Part shown: piece by piece, positions 30,615 to 39,373 of the stretch
Position numbering within the stretch: the first letter of the stretch is position 1
How the letters are laid out: the number at the start of each line of letters is the position of its first letter
Assembly (NCBI GenBank): GCA_024281055.1
Contig: JAMXLF010000006.1
Span: 1-64,000, forward strand
DNA length: 64,000 nucleotides
Source: Geobacteraceae bacterium
GTDB taxonomy: Bacteria; Desulfobacterota; Desulfuromonadia; Geobacterales; Geobacteraceae
Direction: 5' to 3'
Notes under the pieces: model-generated
The model's input: the letters and a program-made list of their open reading frames with translations, nothing else
Database searches by the model: none
What the model was told of the DNA's origin: nothing
Made by a program: the position numbers and the translations under genes

Positions 30615-31370
30615 ATGATACAGAGAGTCCTGTTGATAGCGATGACGGTGCTTGTTCTCGCCGGCTGCGGCCGGAAAGGACCGCTTGTTCCTCCCGAGGC
30701 GATGGTCCCTGCGCCGATCACCGACCTGCGCACCGTGCAGCAGGGTGAGCGCTTCATCGTCTCTTGGACGCAGCCGGGACGCGAGGAGGCGGGTGGTCCC
30801 CTCAAGGATCTGGCGGGCTTCCGGGTTTTTCAGCGTGAAGTGCTCCCACCCCAGGAGGACTGCGAGGAGTGTCCCACTGCCTACAAACTCATCCGGACGG
30901 TGGACCTTGAGTATCTCCAGGACGTGGTCCGGGCCGGCAATGCCTATTCCTTTGTCGAAACCGGCCTGGATACCGGGAAAACCTACCAGTACAAGGTCAT
31001 TGCCTTCAAGTCGGACGGAAGCGAGAGCAAGCCGTCGAACCTGGCCCGGCGCAAGAAAGTGACCCCGCCGCTGCCGCCGGTGGTCCAGGCGACTTCCTCT
31101 CCTACCAGCGTCGTTCTCCACTGGGAGGCGGCTGCACTCCCGAAGGACGGAACCCTCGTCGGCTACCAGGTCTACCGGAAAAAGGCTGGAACTGCCGCTC
31201 CGGAGCTTCTCACCGGGAAGCCCCTTCAGGAGGCGAGCTTCGAGGATCTGCACCTTGAGCGGGGAGTAAAATACGACTACACCGTCCGGACCGCGGCAAA
31301 GGTCGGCGGGGAAACGGTTGAGAGCGAGCCCTCCGCAGCGGTGACCGGCCAGTTGACCGAACCCGAGTAA
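30615..31370 (+). CDS. Lipoprotein with LptM-like head and fibronectin type III-like domains
   Basis: This 251-residue lipoprotein has a hydrophobic signal and lipobox LAGC with Cys18. The residues after the cysteine, GRKGPLVPP, closely resemble LptM (YifL), a tiny lipoprotein that helps assemble the LPS translocon LptD. LptM genes are often found beside lysA or dapF, and lysA follows here. Unlike LptM, the protein continues into two FN3-like repeats (about 35-140 and 150-245) with YxxxVxA strands such as YQYKVIAF and YDYTVRTA. An outer-membrane or periplasmic role is likely. ATG 30615 is chosen; an upstream in-frame start lies in the repeat. Confidence 0.75.
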   Translation: MIQRVLLIAMTVLVLAGCGRKGPLVPPEAMVPAPITDLRTVQQGERFIVSWTQPGREEAGGPLKDLAGFRVFQREVLPPQEDCEECPTAYKLIRTVDLEYLQDVVRAGNAYSFVETGLDTGKTYQYKVIAFKSDGSESKPSNLARRKKVTPPLPPVVQATSSPTSVVLHWEAAALPKDGTLVGYQVYRKKAGTAAPELLTGKPLQEASFEDLHLERGVKYDYTVRTAAKVGGETVESEPSAAVTGQLTEPE

Positions 31371-31399
31371 TCGGCAAAAGTCCTACCTTACGGAATATT

Positions 31400-31428
31400 T
31401 TGACTTTTTCCCGCCCGTATGGTACATA
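31400..31428 (+). promoter_or_regulatory. Possible lysA promoter
   Basis: TTGACT (31400-31405), a 17-nt spacer and TACATA (31423-31428) precede lysA by about 70 nt in an AT-rich stretch. The -35 is good and the -10 weak. No lysine riboswitch fold was recognised in the leader. Confidence 0.4.
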
Positions 31429-31497
31429 AAACCACTTTATTTGGATAAAATGGGGCTCATCCCCGTACTTTTCATTCGATAGCGGAGGCGACCGGAC

Positions 31498-32751
31498 ATG
31501 CACCATTTTCAGTACAAGGGAAACGAGCTTTACGCCGAGGACGTGGCGATCAGGGATATCGTGGCCAAGGTGGGAAGCCCCGTCTATGTCTATTCGCAGG
31601 CGACCCTCGAGCGGCACTTCCGTGCCTTTGACGAGGCCTTTGCCGGCACCCCTCACACCATCTGCTACTCGGTCAAGGCTAATTCCAATATGGCAGTGTT
31701 GAAGAACTTCATCAAGCTTGGCGGCGGGGTAGACATCGTCTCCGGCGGTGAGCTCTACCGAGCCCTCAAGGCCGGGGTCGACCCGCGGAAAGTGGTCTAT
31801 TCCGGGGTCGGCAAGCGGGACGACGAGATCGAGTATGCTCTCACCACCGGCATCCTCATGTTCAACGTGGAGTCGGAGCAGGAGCTGACCCGGATATCGG
31901 AGATCGCCAGCCGCATGGGGAAGAAGGCGGGGATCGCCATCCGCGTCAACCCTGACGTTGATCCCCAGACCCATCCCTACATCACCACGGGGCTCAAGAA
32001 CGCCAAGTTTGGCATTACCATCGAGCGGGCCATCGAGGAGTACCGGCGAGCCAAGGCGCTGCCCGGGATCGAGATCCTCGGGATCGACTGCCACATAGGA
32101 AGCCAGCTCACAAAGGTGACGCCGTTCGTCGATTCCATCAAGAAACTGAAGAAGGTGATCGCCACCCTGCGGGAGATGGGGATTGACCCGAAGTACCTTG
32201 ACCTGGGCGGTGGCCTCGGCATCACCTACAACCAGGAAGAACCGCCCCTTCCCGCCGATTACGGCAAAGAGATCGTCGCCGAGACCAAGGAGCTCGGCAT
32301 GCATTTGGTGTTCGAACCGGGACGCAACCTCGTCGGCAATGCCGGCATCCTGGTGGCCAAATGCCTCTACACTAAACAGCGGGATGAGAAGAACTTCATC
32401 ATGATCGACGCCGGGATGAACGACCTGGCCCGGCCGGCCCTCTACGGCTCCTTCCACGGCGTGCAGCCGGTGGTGAAGGACCAGGACGGCCTGATCGTCG
32501 CCGACATCGTCGGTCCCATCTGCGAGTCGGGGGACTTCCTCGTCAAGGACCGCGAAGTCCCCATGTTCAAGCAGGGTGACCTGATGGCCTTCATGTCCGC
32601 AGGCGCCTACGGCTTCGCCATGTCGTCCAGTTACAACAGCCGGCCGCGGGTGGCCGAGGTGATGGTGAAGGGGAGCGCCTTCGAGGTGGTCCGCGAACGG
32701 GAGACGGTGGAAGAGTTGATCAAAGGCGAGCGGGTTCCGTCATTTCTGTAA
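31498..32751 (+). CDS. lysA: Diaminopimelate decarboxylase
   Basis: The 417-residue PLP enzyme of the alanine racemase-fold decarboxylase family has Lys60 in YSVKANSN for the cofactor, the glycine-rich LGGGLGITY, and CESGD near residue 341. It converts meso-diaminopimelate to lysine, the last step of the pathway. The start has GGAGG 9 nt upstream. dapA, dapB and dapL follow in order, each boundary carrying a different hairpin element. Confidence 0.96.
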   Translation: MHHFQYKGNELYAEDVAIRDIVAKVGSPVYVYSQATLERHFRAFDEAFAGTPHTICYSVKANSNMAVLKNFIKLGGGVDIVSGGELYRALKAGVDPRKVVYSGVGKRDDEIEYALTTGILMFNVESEQELTRISEIASRMGKKAGIAIRVNPDVDPQTHPYITTGLKNAKFGITIERAIEEYRRAKALPGIEILGIDCHIGSQLTKVTPFVDSIKKLKKVIATLREMGIDPKYLDLGGGLGITYNQEEPPLPADYGKEIVAETKELGMHLVFEPGRNLVGNAGILVAKCLYTKQRDEKNFIMIDAGMNDLARPALYGSFHGVQPVVKDQDGLIVADIVGPICESGDFLVKDREVPMFKQGDLMAFMSAGAYGFAMSSSYNSRPRVAEVMVKGSAFEVVRERETVEELIKGERVPSFL

Positions 32752-32759
32752 CCAATTTC

Positions 32760-32810
32760 TGTAGGGGCGCATGGCATGCGCCCGAGGGCGAACGCCGTTC
32801 CGCCCCTACA
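32760..32810. repeat. GTAGGGGC-bounded palindromic element, copy 3 (lysA-dapA)
   Basis: Outer arms TGTAGGGGCG (32760-32769) and CGCCCCTACA (32801-32810) are perfect reverse complements. Between them lie two inner stems, GCGCAT-GG-CATGCGC and GGCG-AA-CGCC, so the whole can form a cruciform or three-way fold. The dapA ribosome site AAGGAGG begins at once downstream. Elements with the same outer word occur at 8084 and 27332. Confidence 0.8.
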
Positions 32811-32824
32811 AGGAGGATAAAAAT

Positions 32825-33697
32825 ATGTTCAAAGGAAGCATCGTTGCGATCGTCACGCCGTTCAGAAACGGCGCAGTGGACGAAGAAAAACTGCGGGAAC
32901 TGGTCGAGTTCCAGATCGCGGGGGGGACCGACGCCATCGTGCCGTGTGGCACTACCGGCGAGGCCTCGACCCTCGACTACGACGAGCATATCGGCGTCAT
33001 CAGGACCGTCGTGGAGCAGGTGAACAAGCGGGTCCCCGTCATCGCCGGGACCGGCTCCAACTCCACTGCGGAAGCGATCGAGCTGACGGAGAAGGCAAAG
33101 ACCGTCGGAGCGGACGGCTGTCTCCTGGTGACCCCCTACTACAACAAGCCGACCCAGGAAGGGCTCTACCGCCATTACAAGGCGGTGGCGGACGCGGTTG
33201 CGATCCCCCAGATTATGTACAACGTTCCGGGACGTACCGGCGTGAACCTGCTCCCCGACACGGTGGCGCGGCTCGCCGATCACCCGAACATCGTCGCTCT
33301 CAAGGAGGCGACCGGCTCGCTCCAGCAGGCGTCCGAGGTGATCGCACTCTGCTGCGGCAAGATCGACGTCCTCTCCGGCGACGACTTCATCACCTTCCCG
33401 ATGATGAGCTGCGGTGCCGCGGGCGTCATCTCGGTGACTGCCAACATCATGCCGAAGGAGGTCGCTGCCCTGGTCGACGCCTTTAACGCGGGCAACCTGG
33501 AAGAAGCGAAGAAGCTTCACCTGCAGCTTCTCAAGATCTCCAACGCGATGTTCATCGAGAGCAACCCGATCCCGGTCAAGACTGCCCTCGGTCTGATGGG
33601 GAAATGCTCCGACGAGGTGCGGTTGCCGCTCTGTCCCATGTCTGAGGGGAACAAGGCGAAGTTGGCCGGCATCATGAAGGAATACGGTCTTATCTAA
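32825..33697 (+). CDS. dapA: 4-hydroxy-tetrahydrodipicolinate synthase
   Basis: This 290-residue TIM-barrel aldolase has CGTTGEAST (Thr43/Thr44), Tyr132 in MYNVPGRTG and Schiff-base Lys160 in VALKEATGS, all at family positions. It condenses pyruvate with aspartate semialdehyde, the first committed lysine step. ATG 32825 is preferred behind AAGGAGG; upstream in-frame codons come from the palindromic element. Confidence 0.97.
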   Translation: MFKGSIVAIVTPFRNGAVDEEKLRELVEFQIAGGTDAIVPCGTTGEASTLDYDEHIGVIRTVVEQVNKRVPVIAGTGSNSTAEAIELTEKAKTVGADGCLLVTPYYNKPTQEGLYRHYKAVADAVAIPQIMYNVPGRTGVNLLPDTVARLADHPNIVALKEATGSLQQASEVIALCCGKIDVLSGDDFITFPMMSCGAAGVISVTANIMPKEVAALVDAFNAGNLEEAKKLHLQLLKISNAMFIESNPIPVKTALGLMGKCSDEVRLPLCPMSEGNKAKLAGIMKEYGLI

Positions 33698-33704
33698 CTA
33701 TGAG

Positions 33705-33769
33705 AATCCAGGAGCCAGGAGTCAGAATTCAGGAGGAAACCCTTCTGACGTCTGGCTCCTGACTTCTGA
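33705..33769. repeat. Heptad-repeat hairpin, CCAGGAG family (dapA-dapB)
   Basis: The left arm reads AATCCAG 33705, GAGCCAG 33712, GAGTCAG 33719 and AATTCAG 33726, then GAGGAAA. The right arm reads CTTCTGA 33742, CGTCTGG 33749, CTCCTGA 33756 and CTTCTGA 33763. All units are 7 bp and the arms pair in register. The word differs wholly from the GTTCAAN family, but the architecture is the same. The dapB start is 14 nt downstream. Confidence 0.82.
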
Positions 33770-33783
33770 TTACCGAGGTTTTT

Positions 33784-34587
33784 ATGATCAAGATAGCTGT
33801 CTGCGGTGCCGCGGGGCGCATGGGGGGGCGGATCATCGCCGCCATCAAGGAGGCGGAAGGGGTGGAGCTCTCCGGAGCACTGGAACGTCCCGGCCACCCG
33901 ATGCTCGACATGGACGCTGGCATGGTCGCCGGGGTCGGCTCGAACCACGTAAAGATATCCGACGACATCAATGCCGTGGTCCATGGGTGCGACGTCATGA
34001 TCGACTTCACCACCCCGAAGGTATCGCTGAAGAATCTGGAGGTCTGCGGCCTCCATAAAAAGGCGATCGTCATCGGCTCCACCGGCTTTACCCCAGAGGA
34101 GCGGGAGCTCGCCCGGGAGCTCGCCCGGGAGATTCCGGTGGTCCTCGCCCCGAACATGAGCGTCGGGGTGAACGTCTGCTTCAAGATCCTCGCCGACATC
34201 GCCAAGATCCTGGGGGAGGACTTCGACGTGGAGATCGTCGAGGCCCACCACAAGCTGAAGAAGGATGCCCCTTCCGGCACTGCGGTGCGCATGGGAGAAG
34301 TGGTGGCCGAAGCCCTCGGGCGCGACTACACCAAGGTGGCCAACTATCACCGCGAGGGGATCTGCGGCGAGCGAACGAAAGAAGAGATCGGCATGCAGAC
34401 CATCCGCGGCGGCGACATCGTCGGCGAGCACACCGTCTACTTCATCGGCATGGGGGAGCGGATCGAACTCACCCACCGCGCCCACACCCGCGACATGTTC
34501 TCCCGGGGCAGCGTCCGCGCGGCCAAGTGGGTGGTGGGGAAGGCGCCCGGCATCTATGACATGCAGGACGTATTGGGCTTGAAATAA
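33784..34587 (+). CDS. dapB: 4-hydroxy-tetrahydrodipicolinate reductase
   Basis: The 267-residue reductase has the N-terminal nucleotide-binding [10 protein letters not shown] and the catalytic block [15 protein letters not shown]. It uses NAD(P)H to make tetrahydrodipicolinate, which dapL then aminates. It has a GAGG ribosome site at normal spacing. A perfect in-frame duplication-like stretch, ELARELARE, occurs near residue 107. Confidence 0.97.
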   Translation: MIKIAVCGAAGRMGGRIIAAIKEAEGVELSGALERPGHPMLDMDAGMVAGVGSNHVKISDDINAVVHGCDVMIDFTTPKVSLKNLEVCGLHKKAIVIGSTGFTPEERELARELAREIPVVLAPNMSVGVNVCFKILADIAKILGEDFDVEIVEAHHKLKKDAPSGTAVRMGEVVAEALGRDYTKVANYHREGICGERTKEEIGMQTIRGGDIVGEHTVYFIGMGERIELTHRAHTRDMFSRGSVRAAKWVVGKAPGIYDMQDVLGLK

Positions 34588-34593
34588 GAACAT

Positions 34594-34611
34594 GGGCGGC
34601 CTTGGCCGCCC
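34594..34611. repeat. Short perfect hairpin (dapB-dapL)
   Basis: GGGCGGCC and GGCCGCCC form an 8-bp stem with a TT loop, 7 nt after the dapB stop. It is followed by TTACTTTAT, a poor T-tract, so weak termination or message stabilisation is possible. dapL starts 39 nt downstream. Confidence 0.6.
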
Positions 34612-34649
34612 TTACTTTATACACTCTACAAACCGGAGGTTTTTCCGCA

Positions 34650-35882
34650 ATGGCATTGGTTAACGAACACTACCTGAAACTGAAGGCCGGTTACCTCTTT
34701 CCCGAGATCGGCCGGCGCGTGCGGGCCTTCGCCGATGCGAACCCCACCGCCAGGGTGATCCGCCTCGGCATCGGCGACGTCACCCAGCCGCTTCCCCCCG
34801 TGATCCTCAAGGCGTTCCACGAAGCGGTGGACGATCTGGCGAAGGGGGAGACTTTCGCCGGCTATGGGCCGGAGCAGGGGTACGACTGGCTGATCGACAC
34901 CATCATCGACAAATCGTACCGCCCCCTCGGGGTCAACCTCAAGACCAGCGAGATGTTCATCTCCGACGGCTCCAAGTGCGACTGCGCCAATATTCTCGAC
35001 ATCTTTGCCCTGGAGAACGTGGTGGCGATCGGCGACCCGGTCTACCCGGTGTACAATGACACCAACGTCATGATCGGCCGCACCGGCGAGGCTGACGAGC
35101 GGGGATATTACAAGGGTCTGGTCTATATGCCGTGCACCGAGGCGAACGGGTTCAACCCGGCCTTTCCGGAGCAGAAGGTGGACATCATCTATCTCTGCTT
35201 CCCCAACAACCCCACCGGCGCGGTGGCAACCCGGGAACAGCTTAAAGGGTGGGTCGACTACGCCCTTAAGACCGACGCGGTCATATTCTTTGATGCAGCC
35301 TACGAGGCGTTCATCACCGACCCGACCATCCCCCACTCCATCTACGAGATCGAGGGGGCGAAGAAGTGCGCCATCGAGTTCCGCTCCTTCTCCAAGACCG
35401 CCGGCTTTACCGGGGTGCGCTGTGCCCTCACCGTCGTTCCCGAGGAGCTCATGGCCCACACCGCCGGCGGAGAAGCGATCCAGCTCAACAAGCTCTGGAA
35501 CCGGCGCCAGACAACCAAGTTCAACGGCGTCTCCTACCCCGTGCAAAAGGCAGCAGCGGCGGTCTACACCGACGAGGGGTGGCGGCAGACCAAGGAGATT
35601 ATCGACTACTACATGGCCAACGCGAAGATCATCCGCGGCGGCCTTGCGGAGGCGGGGCTTACCGTGTATGGCGGGGTGAACGCCCCTTACATCTGGCTCA
35701 AGACCCCCCACGGACTCTCGAGCTGGGACTTTTTCGACAAGCTCCTCACCGAGTGCAACGTGGTCGGCACCCCCGGCTCAGGCTTCGGTCCCAACGGTGA
35801 AGGGTTCTTCAGGCTCTCGGCCTTCGGCCACCGGGAAAACGTGGAAGAGGCGGTGGAGAGGATAAAGAAGAATCTGAAATAA
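34650..35882 (+). CDS. dapL: LL-diaminopimelate aminotransferase
   Basis: The 410-residue class I/II aminotransferase has [34 protein letters not shown] and the PLP lysine in [14 protein letters not shown]. DapL converts tetrahydrodipicolinate directly to LL-diaminopimelate, bypassing the acylated dapD-argD-dapE route, and is found in Geobacter, chlamydiae and plants. The length is typical. ATG 34650 has CCGGAGG upstream. The gene ends the lysine unit and is followed by a strong terminator. Confidence 0.97.
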   Translation: MALVNEHYLKLKAGYLFPEIGRRVRAFADANPTARVIRLGIGDVTQPLPPVILKAFHEAVDDLAKGETFAGYGPEQGYDWLIDTIIDKSYRPLGVNLKTSEMFISDGSKCDCANILDIFALENVVAIGDPVYPVYNDTNVMIGRTGEADERGYYKGLVYMPCTEANGFNPAFPEQKVDIIYLCFPNNPTGAVATREQLKGWVDYALKTDAVIFFDAAYEAFITDPTIPHSIYEIEGAKKCAIEFRSFSKTAGFTGVRCALTVVPEELMAHTAGGEAIQLNKLWNRRQTTKFNGVSYPVQKAAAAVYTDEGWRQTKEIIDYYMANAKIIRGGLAEAGLTVYGGVNAPYIWLKTPHGLSSWDFFDKLLTECNVVGTPGSGFGPNGEGFFRLSAFGHRENVEEAVERIKKNLK

Positions 35883-35906
35883 GAAAAACTGAAACAAGAA
35901 GAGGAA

Positions 35907-35937
35907 AAGGGCGCCCAGCGAGGCGCCCTTCGTTTTT
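35907..35937. terminator. Rho-independent terminator after dapL
   Basis: AAGGGCGCC (35907-35915), a 6-nt loop and GGCGCCCTT (35922-35930) are followed by CGTTTTT. An A-rich stretch precedes the stem, so it may act in both directions between the convergent dapL and PAP2 genes. Confidence 0.88.
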
Positions 35938-35983
35938 CCGGGACTGAGTATTTGGCAGGTAAGGCGGTATATGACCGGTGAAC

Positions 35984-36598
35984 CTACTTCCCTCTCGGTG
36001 GTATGTTCACAAACCGGGCAACGCAGACACTGACCATCACCCCCAGCCAAGCCCCGGCGAGCACATCACCGAGAAAGTGATAGTTGGTGGCGATGAGCGC
36101 CACCCCCAGCACGACCATGAGAGCGAGATAGAGGGGGCGAAAGCGGGGGTAACAGAGCCAGGCGCTCACCATGAAGGCGGCGAAGACGGCCATGTGCCCC
36201 GAAGGAAACCCGCTGTATCCCTCATCCCCCTGAAACCAGTGGAAGTCGTGCTCCGGCCGGTGGATGAGCCAGACCCGCGTGTTCACCCTGCCGAAGAGCT
36301 GCTTCAGTACCGATTTAAGAACGAACGCCAGCGGGACAGTCCAGGCGGCCAGCCGGAAAAAGCCAGTCCGGGTGTCGTCGATCCCCCGGAGGTGGCGGTA
36401 GAGATAGCCTCCCCAGAGAAGAAGCGTAGCCACCAGGACGGACAGGAAAAGGAGGTCCGGGATATCGGCGGCCAGAGCCGTCTTTCGCAGGGCCAGTTTT
36501 GCAACGAAGCGAGCGATGGGGTGGTCCAGGTAGAGGCAGCTGACCACGGTGGCAGCAAGGGACACAGCCGAGAAGATTGCGACGGATTTCCGTTCCAT
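35984..36598 (-). CDS. PAP2-family membrane phosphatase, degenerate motifs
   Basis: This 204-residue membrane protein has about five hydrophobic segments and PAP2 landmarks: FGR near residue 104, FPSGHMAVFA at 131-140 and NYHFLGDVLAG with His174 and Asp178. PAP2 enzymes remove phosphate from lipid phosphates such as undecaprenyl pyrophosphate or phosphatidic acid at the outer face of the inner membrane. Two conserved arginines look altered: the usual RP after the first motif reads NT, and the SR before the last histidine reads AL. It may have a distinct substrate or be weakly active. It is convergent with dapL. Confidence 0.78.
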   Translation of the reverse strand: MERKSVAIFSAVSLAATVVSCLYLDHPIARFVAKLALRKTALAADIPDLLFLSVLVATLLLWGGYLYRHLRGIDDTRTGFFRLAAWTVPLAFVLKSVLKQLFGRVNTRVWLIHRPEHDFHWFQGDEGYSGFPSGHMAVFAAFMVSAWLCYPRFRPLYLALMVVLGVALIATNYHFLGDVLAGAWLGVMVSVCVARFVNIPPRGK

Positions 36599-36674
36599 GT
36601 GATTATGTTAACCGTTTTCCCGGTCCGTGTCCACAGCCTTAGCTTGCCGACGACGATTTCCGGCCTCGTTGCGT

Positions 36675-38309
36675 CTATCCCCCATGTGCCTCTCGGTCGC
36701 TCTTGTGGAGATAGTAGTCGTAGTCCCCCTCGTAGCGACGCATCTCGCCGTGGTCGATCTCGAAGACCCGGGTGACCAGGGCGCGGAGGAAATGGCGATC
36801 GTGGCTCACGAGGACCACAGTGCCGGGGAACTCCTTCAGGACGTCGAGGAGGATCTCCCGCGACTGTATGTCCAGGTGGTTGGTCGGCTCGTCGAGGATG
36901 AGGAAATTGAGGGGCCGCCCGAGGAGGGTCGCCAGCACGAGCCGGCTCCGTTCACCCCCCGAGAGACTCTCAACGCGCTTGTCCACCGCGTCCCCCTGGA
37001 AGAGGAAGGCGGCGCATAGGTTGCGCACCACACCGACGGTGGCCCGGGGCATGGCCTCCTGCACCGTCTCGAAGACGGTACGGCGCGGGCTGAGGATCTC
37101 CATGGCGTGCTGGCTGAAGTAACCGATGTTCACGCTGGCGCCGATGGCGACGCTTCCCGCGGTCGGCTCCGTCTCGCCGGCCAGGCACTTGAGGAAGGTC
37201 GACTTCCCCGCGCCGTTCACCCCGACTACCGCTACCTTCTCCCCGCGCCGGATGATGCCAGAGACCCCGCCGAAGACCGACTTCGCGCCCCCCTCCGGCA
37301 GCTCCCACACCTTTCCAAGCTCCGCCATCTTCACCACGTCGTCGCCGCTCCGGGGCGGCTCCGGGAACTCGAACCGGATCGTCCGCTGCTCGGGGGGAAT
37401 CTCGATCCGGTCGATCTTCTCAAGCTTTTTCACCCGCGACTGCACCTGCGCCGCGTGGGAGGCCCGGGCGGCGAATCGGGCGATAAACTCCTCCTCCTTG
37501 GCGAGCATCTCCTGCTGACGTCGGTGGCTCGCGAGGAGCTGCTCGCGGCGTACCTCCCGCTCGCGCAGGTAGAAGTCGTAGTCGCCGCTGTAGGTGGTGA
37601 TGGTGCGGTTGGCCACCTCCACAATCCGGGAAACGGTCCGGTTCACGAATTCCCTGTCGTGGCTCGTCATGAGGAGCATCCCTTTGAACTCCGAGGCGAG
37701 CCACTCCTCCAGCCAGATGATTGACTCTACGTCAAGATGGTTGGTCGGTTCGTCCAGCAGGAGCAGATCGGGGTTGATGGTGAGGATACGCGCCAGGGCG
37801 ATCCGCATCTTCCATCCGCCGCTGAACGACTCCACCGGGCGGCTGTATGCGTCAGGACCGATGCCGAGTCCGGTGAGGACTGCCTGGGCGCGGTTCTCCA
37901 GGTCGTAGCCACCCCTGTGCTCGAACTCCCCCTGTGCCTCGCCGTAGCGCTCCAGAAGCGCTGCCATGGCGTCGTCGTCCATCGGCTCGCACATCTGCGC
38001 CTCCATCGCCCTCAGCTCCTCGCCCAGGCGAACCGTTGCGGCACTTGCCGCCATTACCTCCTCAAGGGCGGAGCGGCCGGACATTTCCCCCACGTTCTGG
38101 GAGAAATAGCCGATCACCGTCTTCTTCGGGATGACGATCTCGCCGCTGTCGGGGTTCTCCTCGCCGGTGATGAGGCGGAAGATGGTGGTCTTCCCGGCGC
38201 CGTTAGGGCCGACGAGGCCGGTGCGGGTTTCGGGGAGAATCTGGAAGGAGGCGTTCTGGAAGAGAATCTGCGAGCCGTGCTGCCGGCTGATGTCAACGAG
38301 TTGTATCAT
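36675..38309 (-). CDS. ABC-F family ATPase (ribosome-associated)
   Basis: The 544-residue protein has two ATPase domains and no membrane segment. Walker A boxes GPNGAGKTT and GVNGAGKST, signatures FSGGWKMR and LSGGERSR, and Walker B sites LLLLDEPTNHLD and FLILDEPTNHLD are all intact. A charged helical linker of about 80 residues joins the domains. ABC-F proteins bind the ribosomal E site and tune translation or protect against antibiotics; the subgroup (EttA, Uup, YbiT or other) was not settled. ATG 38309 is preferred behind AAAGGGA; the frame could extend to 38420 without a ribosome site. Confidence 0.9.
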   Translation of the reverse strand: MIQLVDISRQHGSQILFQNASFQILPETRTGLVGPNGAGKTTIFRLITGEENPDSGEIVIPKKTVIGYFSQNVGEMSGRSALEEVMAASAATVRLGEELRAMEAQMCEPMDDDAMAALLERYGEAQGEFEHRGGYDLENRAQAVLTGLGIGPDAYSRPVESFSGGWKMRIALARILTINPDLLLLDEPTNHLDVESIIWLEEWLASEFKGMLLMTSHDREFVNRTVSRIVEVANRTITTYSGDYDFYLREREVRREQLLASHRRQQEMLAKEEEFIARFAARASHAAQVQSRVKKLEKIDRIEIPPEQRTIRFEFPEPPRSGDDVVKMAELGKVWELPEGGAKSVFGGVSGIIRRGEKVAVVGVNGAGKSTFLKCLAGETEPTAGSVAIGASVNIGYFSQHAMEILSPRRTVFETVQEAMPRATVGVVRNLCAAFLFQGDAVDKRVESLSGGERSRLVLATLLGRPLNFLILDEPTNHLDIQSREILLDVLKEFPGTVVLVSHDRHFLRALVTRVFEIDHGEMRRYEGDYDYYLHKSDREAHGG

Positions 38310-38683
38310 CGGTGAGTCCCTTTGCGTGGAGAGTAAACTTATGCATCTTACGCGATCGGGGTGATTCATTAAAGAAAAAAACGTTTGTCGGGAGAGGATT
38401 ATGCTATTGCCTTCCAGCAACCAACGATTTCATTTACCCGACTCGGCGTCGAAAAGTGTGCAGACAAGAAGAATAGTTCCGAATGGCTCTCTGACGCGGG
38501 TTTGCGGGGCAGACCTTCACATTCCGCCTCTCTAGCCCTTTTCGGATCAAAAACATATCTTCATCTGTCCAGGATGACAAAATCGCTCAGAACTAAAATT
38601 TGACAAGAGAATCCATATAAGGCAGGTTATCCACAAGATACCAACAGATTCCAGGTCGAGCAGGCCTCATAACATCTGCGGAT
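38310..38683. other. 374-nt intergenic region with an isolated DnaA box
   Basis: No credible gene is seen between rsmG and the ABC-F gene. The region is AT-richer than the flanks. It must contain the ABC-F promoter (minus strand), but only weak hexamers such as TTGGTT/TAATCC near 38400-38430 are visible. A perfect DnaA box lies at 38627-38635. In most bacteria rsmG is followed by parA and parB, and neither is found here. The stretch may mark a rearrangement point. Confidence 0.5.
38627..38635 (+). promoter_or_regulatory. Perfect DnaA box (TTATCCACA)
   Basis: The 9-mer matches the strong DnaA consensus exactly, about 6.9 kb left of dnaA and 57 nt downstream of the rsmG stop. It stands alone with no AT-rich unwinding tract. 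It could titrate DnaA or regulate the ABC-F gene, or be chance. Confidence 0.6.
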
Positions 38684-39373
38684 TCAACTGCCGAGGGTGT
38701 CAGTCGGTTGCGATGCGGGAGCCTCCCGCTCCATGACCACCAGCGACCGGGCATCGCCGGAGACGGGAAGACGGAACTCGATGACCTCCGCGACCTTCAC
38801 CCCCATCTCGGCGAGGGAGGAGGAAACCAGATGCGCCTCCTCGCGCCCTCCCCTCCCCTTCATGGCGACGATCTTCCCGTTCTCCCTGATCAGGGGGAGC
38901 GCGATCCGGACGAAGGCGGGGATGTCGGAGAAGGCGCGGGAGACGGCCCAGTGGAAGGTGCCGGCGTAATGAGGGGGGAGTTCCTCCCCCCGGGCATGAA
39001 GAGCCGTGAAGTCGTGGAGACCGAGGAGCCGCGCCGTGTGGCGCTGGAAGATGATCTTCTTCTCCACCGCGTCGACGGAGATGATGTGGAGGTCGTGGCA
39101 GACGATCTTCAGCGGAATGGCGGGAAACCCGCCGCCGGAGCCGATGTCGAGAAGTTTCCCCCTGCGACCGATGGCCTTGAGGAGGGTGAGGGAATCGAGG
39201 AAATGCTTGACGGCGATCTCTTCGTCGGTATGGATCGCGGTGAGGTTGATCTTTTTGCTCCACTTCTTCAGCTCGGCGGCAAGCCGGTAGAAGCGGCCGA
39301 GCTCAGCGGCGGTGAGCTCGACGCCGAGCTCCGCCGCCCCCCGGGCGAGGAGTTTTTTAGCCTGGTCGTTCAT
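38684..39373 (-). CDS. rsmG: 16S rRNA (guanine-527-N7) methyltransferase RsmG
   Basis: The 229-residue SAM methyltransferase has the nucleotide loop LLDIGSGGGFPAIPLKI and the family stretch NLTAIHTDEEIAVKHFLDS before it. It methylates G527 of 16S rRNA, and its loss can give low-level streptomycin resistance. Its ATG overlaps the mnmG stop by 4 nt, so the two are coupled. It is the last gene of the origin-left block; parA/parB, usually next, are missing. Confidence 0.96.
   Translation of the reverse strand: MNDQAKKLLARGAAELGVELTAAELGRFYRLAAELKKWSKKINLTAIHTDEEIAVKHFLDSLTLLKAIGRRGKLLDIGSGGGFPAIPLKIVCHDLHIISVDAVEKKIIFQRHTARLLGLHDFTALHARGEELPPHYAGTFHWAVSRAFSDIPAFVRIALPLIRENGKIVAMKGRGGREEAHLVSSSLAEMGVKVAEVIEFRLPVSGDARSLVVMEREAPASQPTDTLGS

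Noticed and set aside
31371-31497. Lysine riboswitch before lysA
   Set aside because: The leader is too short and shows no multi-stem pattern; only a possible promoter is seen.
38385-38603. 72-codon plus-strand frame in the rsmG-ABC-F gap
   Set aside because: It has no ribosome site and low-complexity codon use, and runs opposite to both neighbours; it may be chance in AT-richer DNA.
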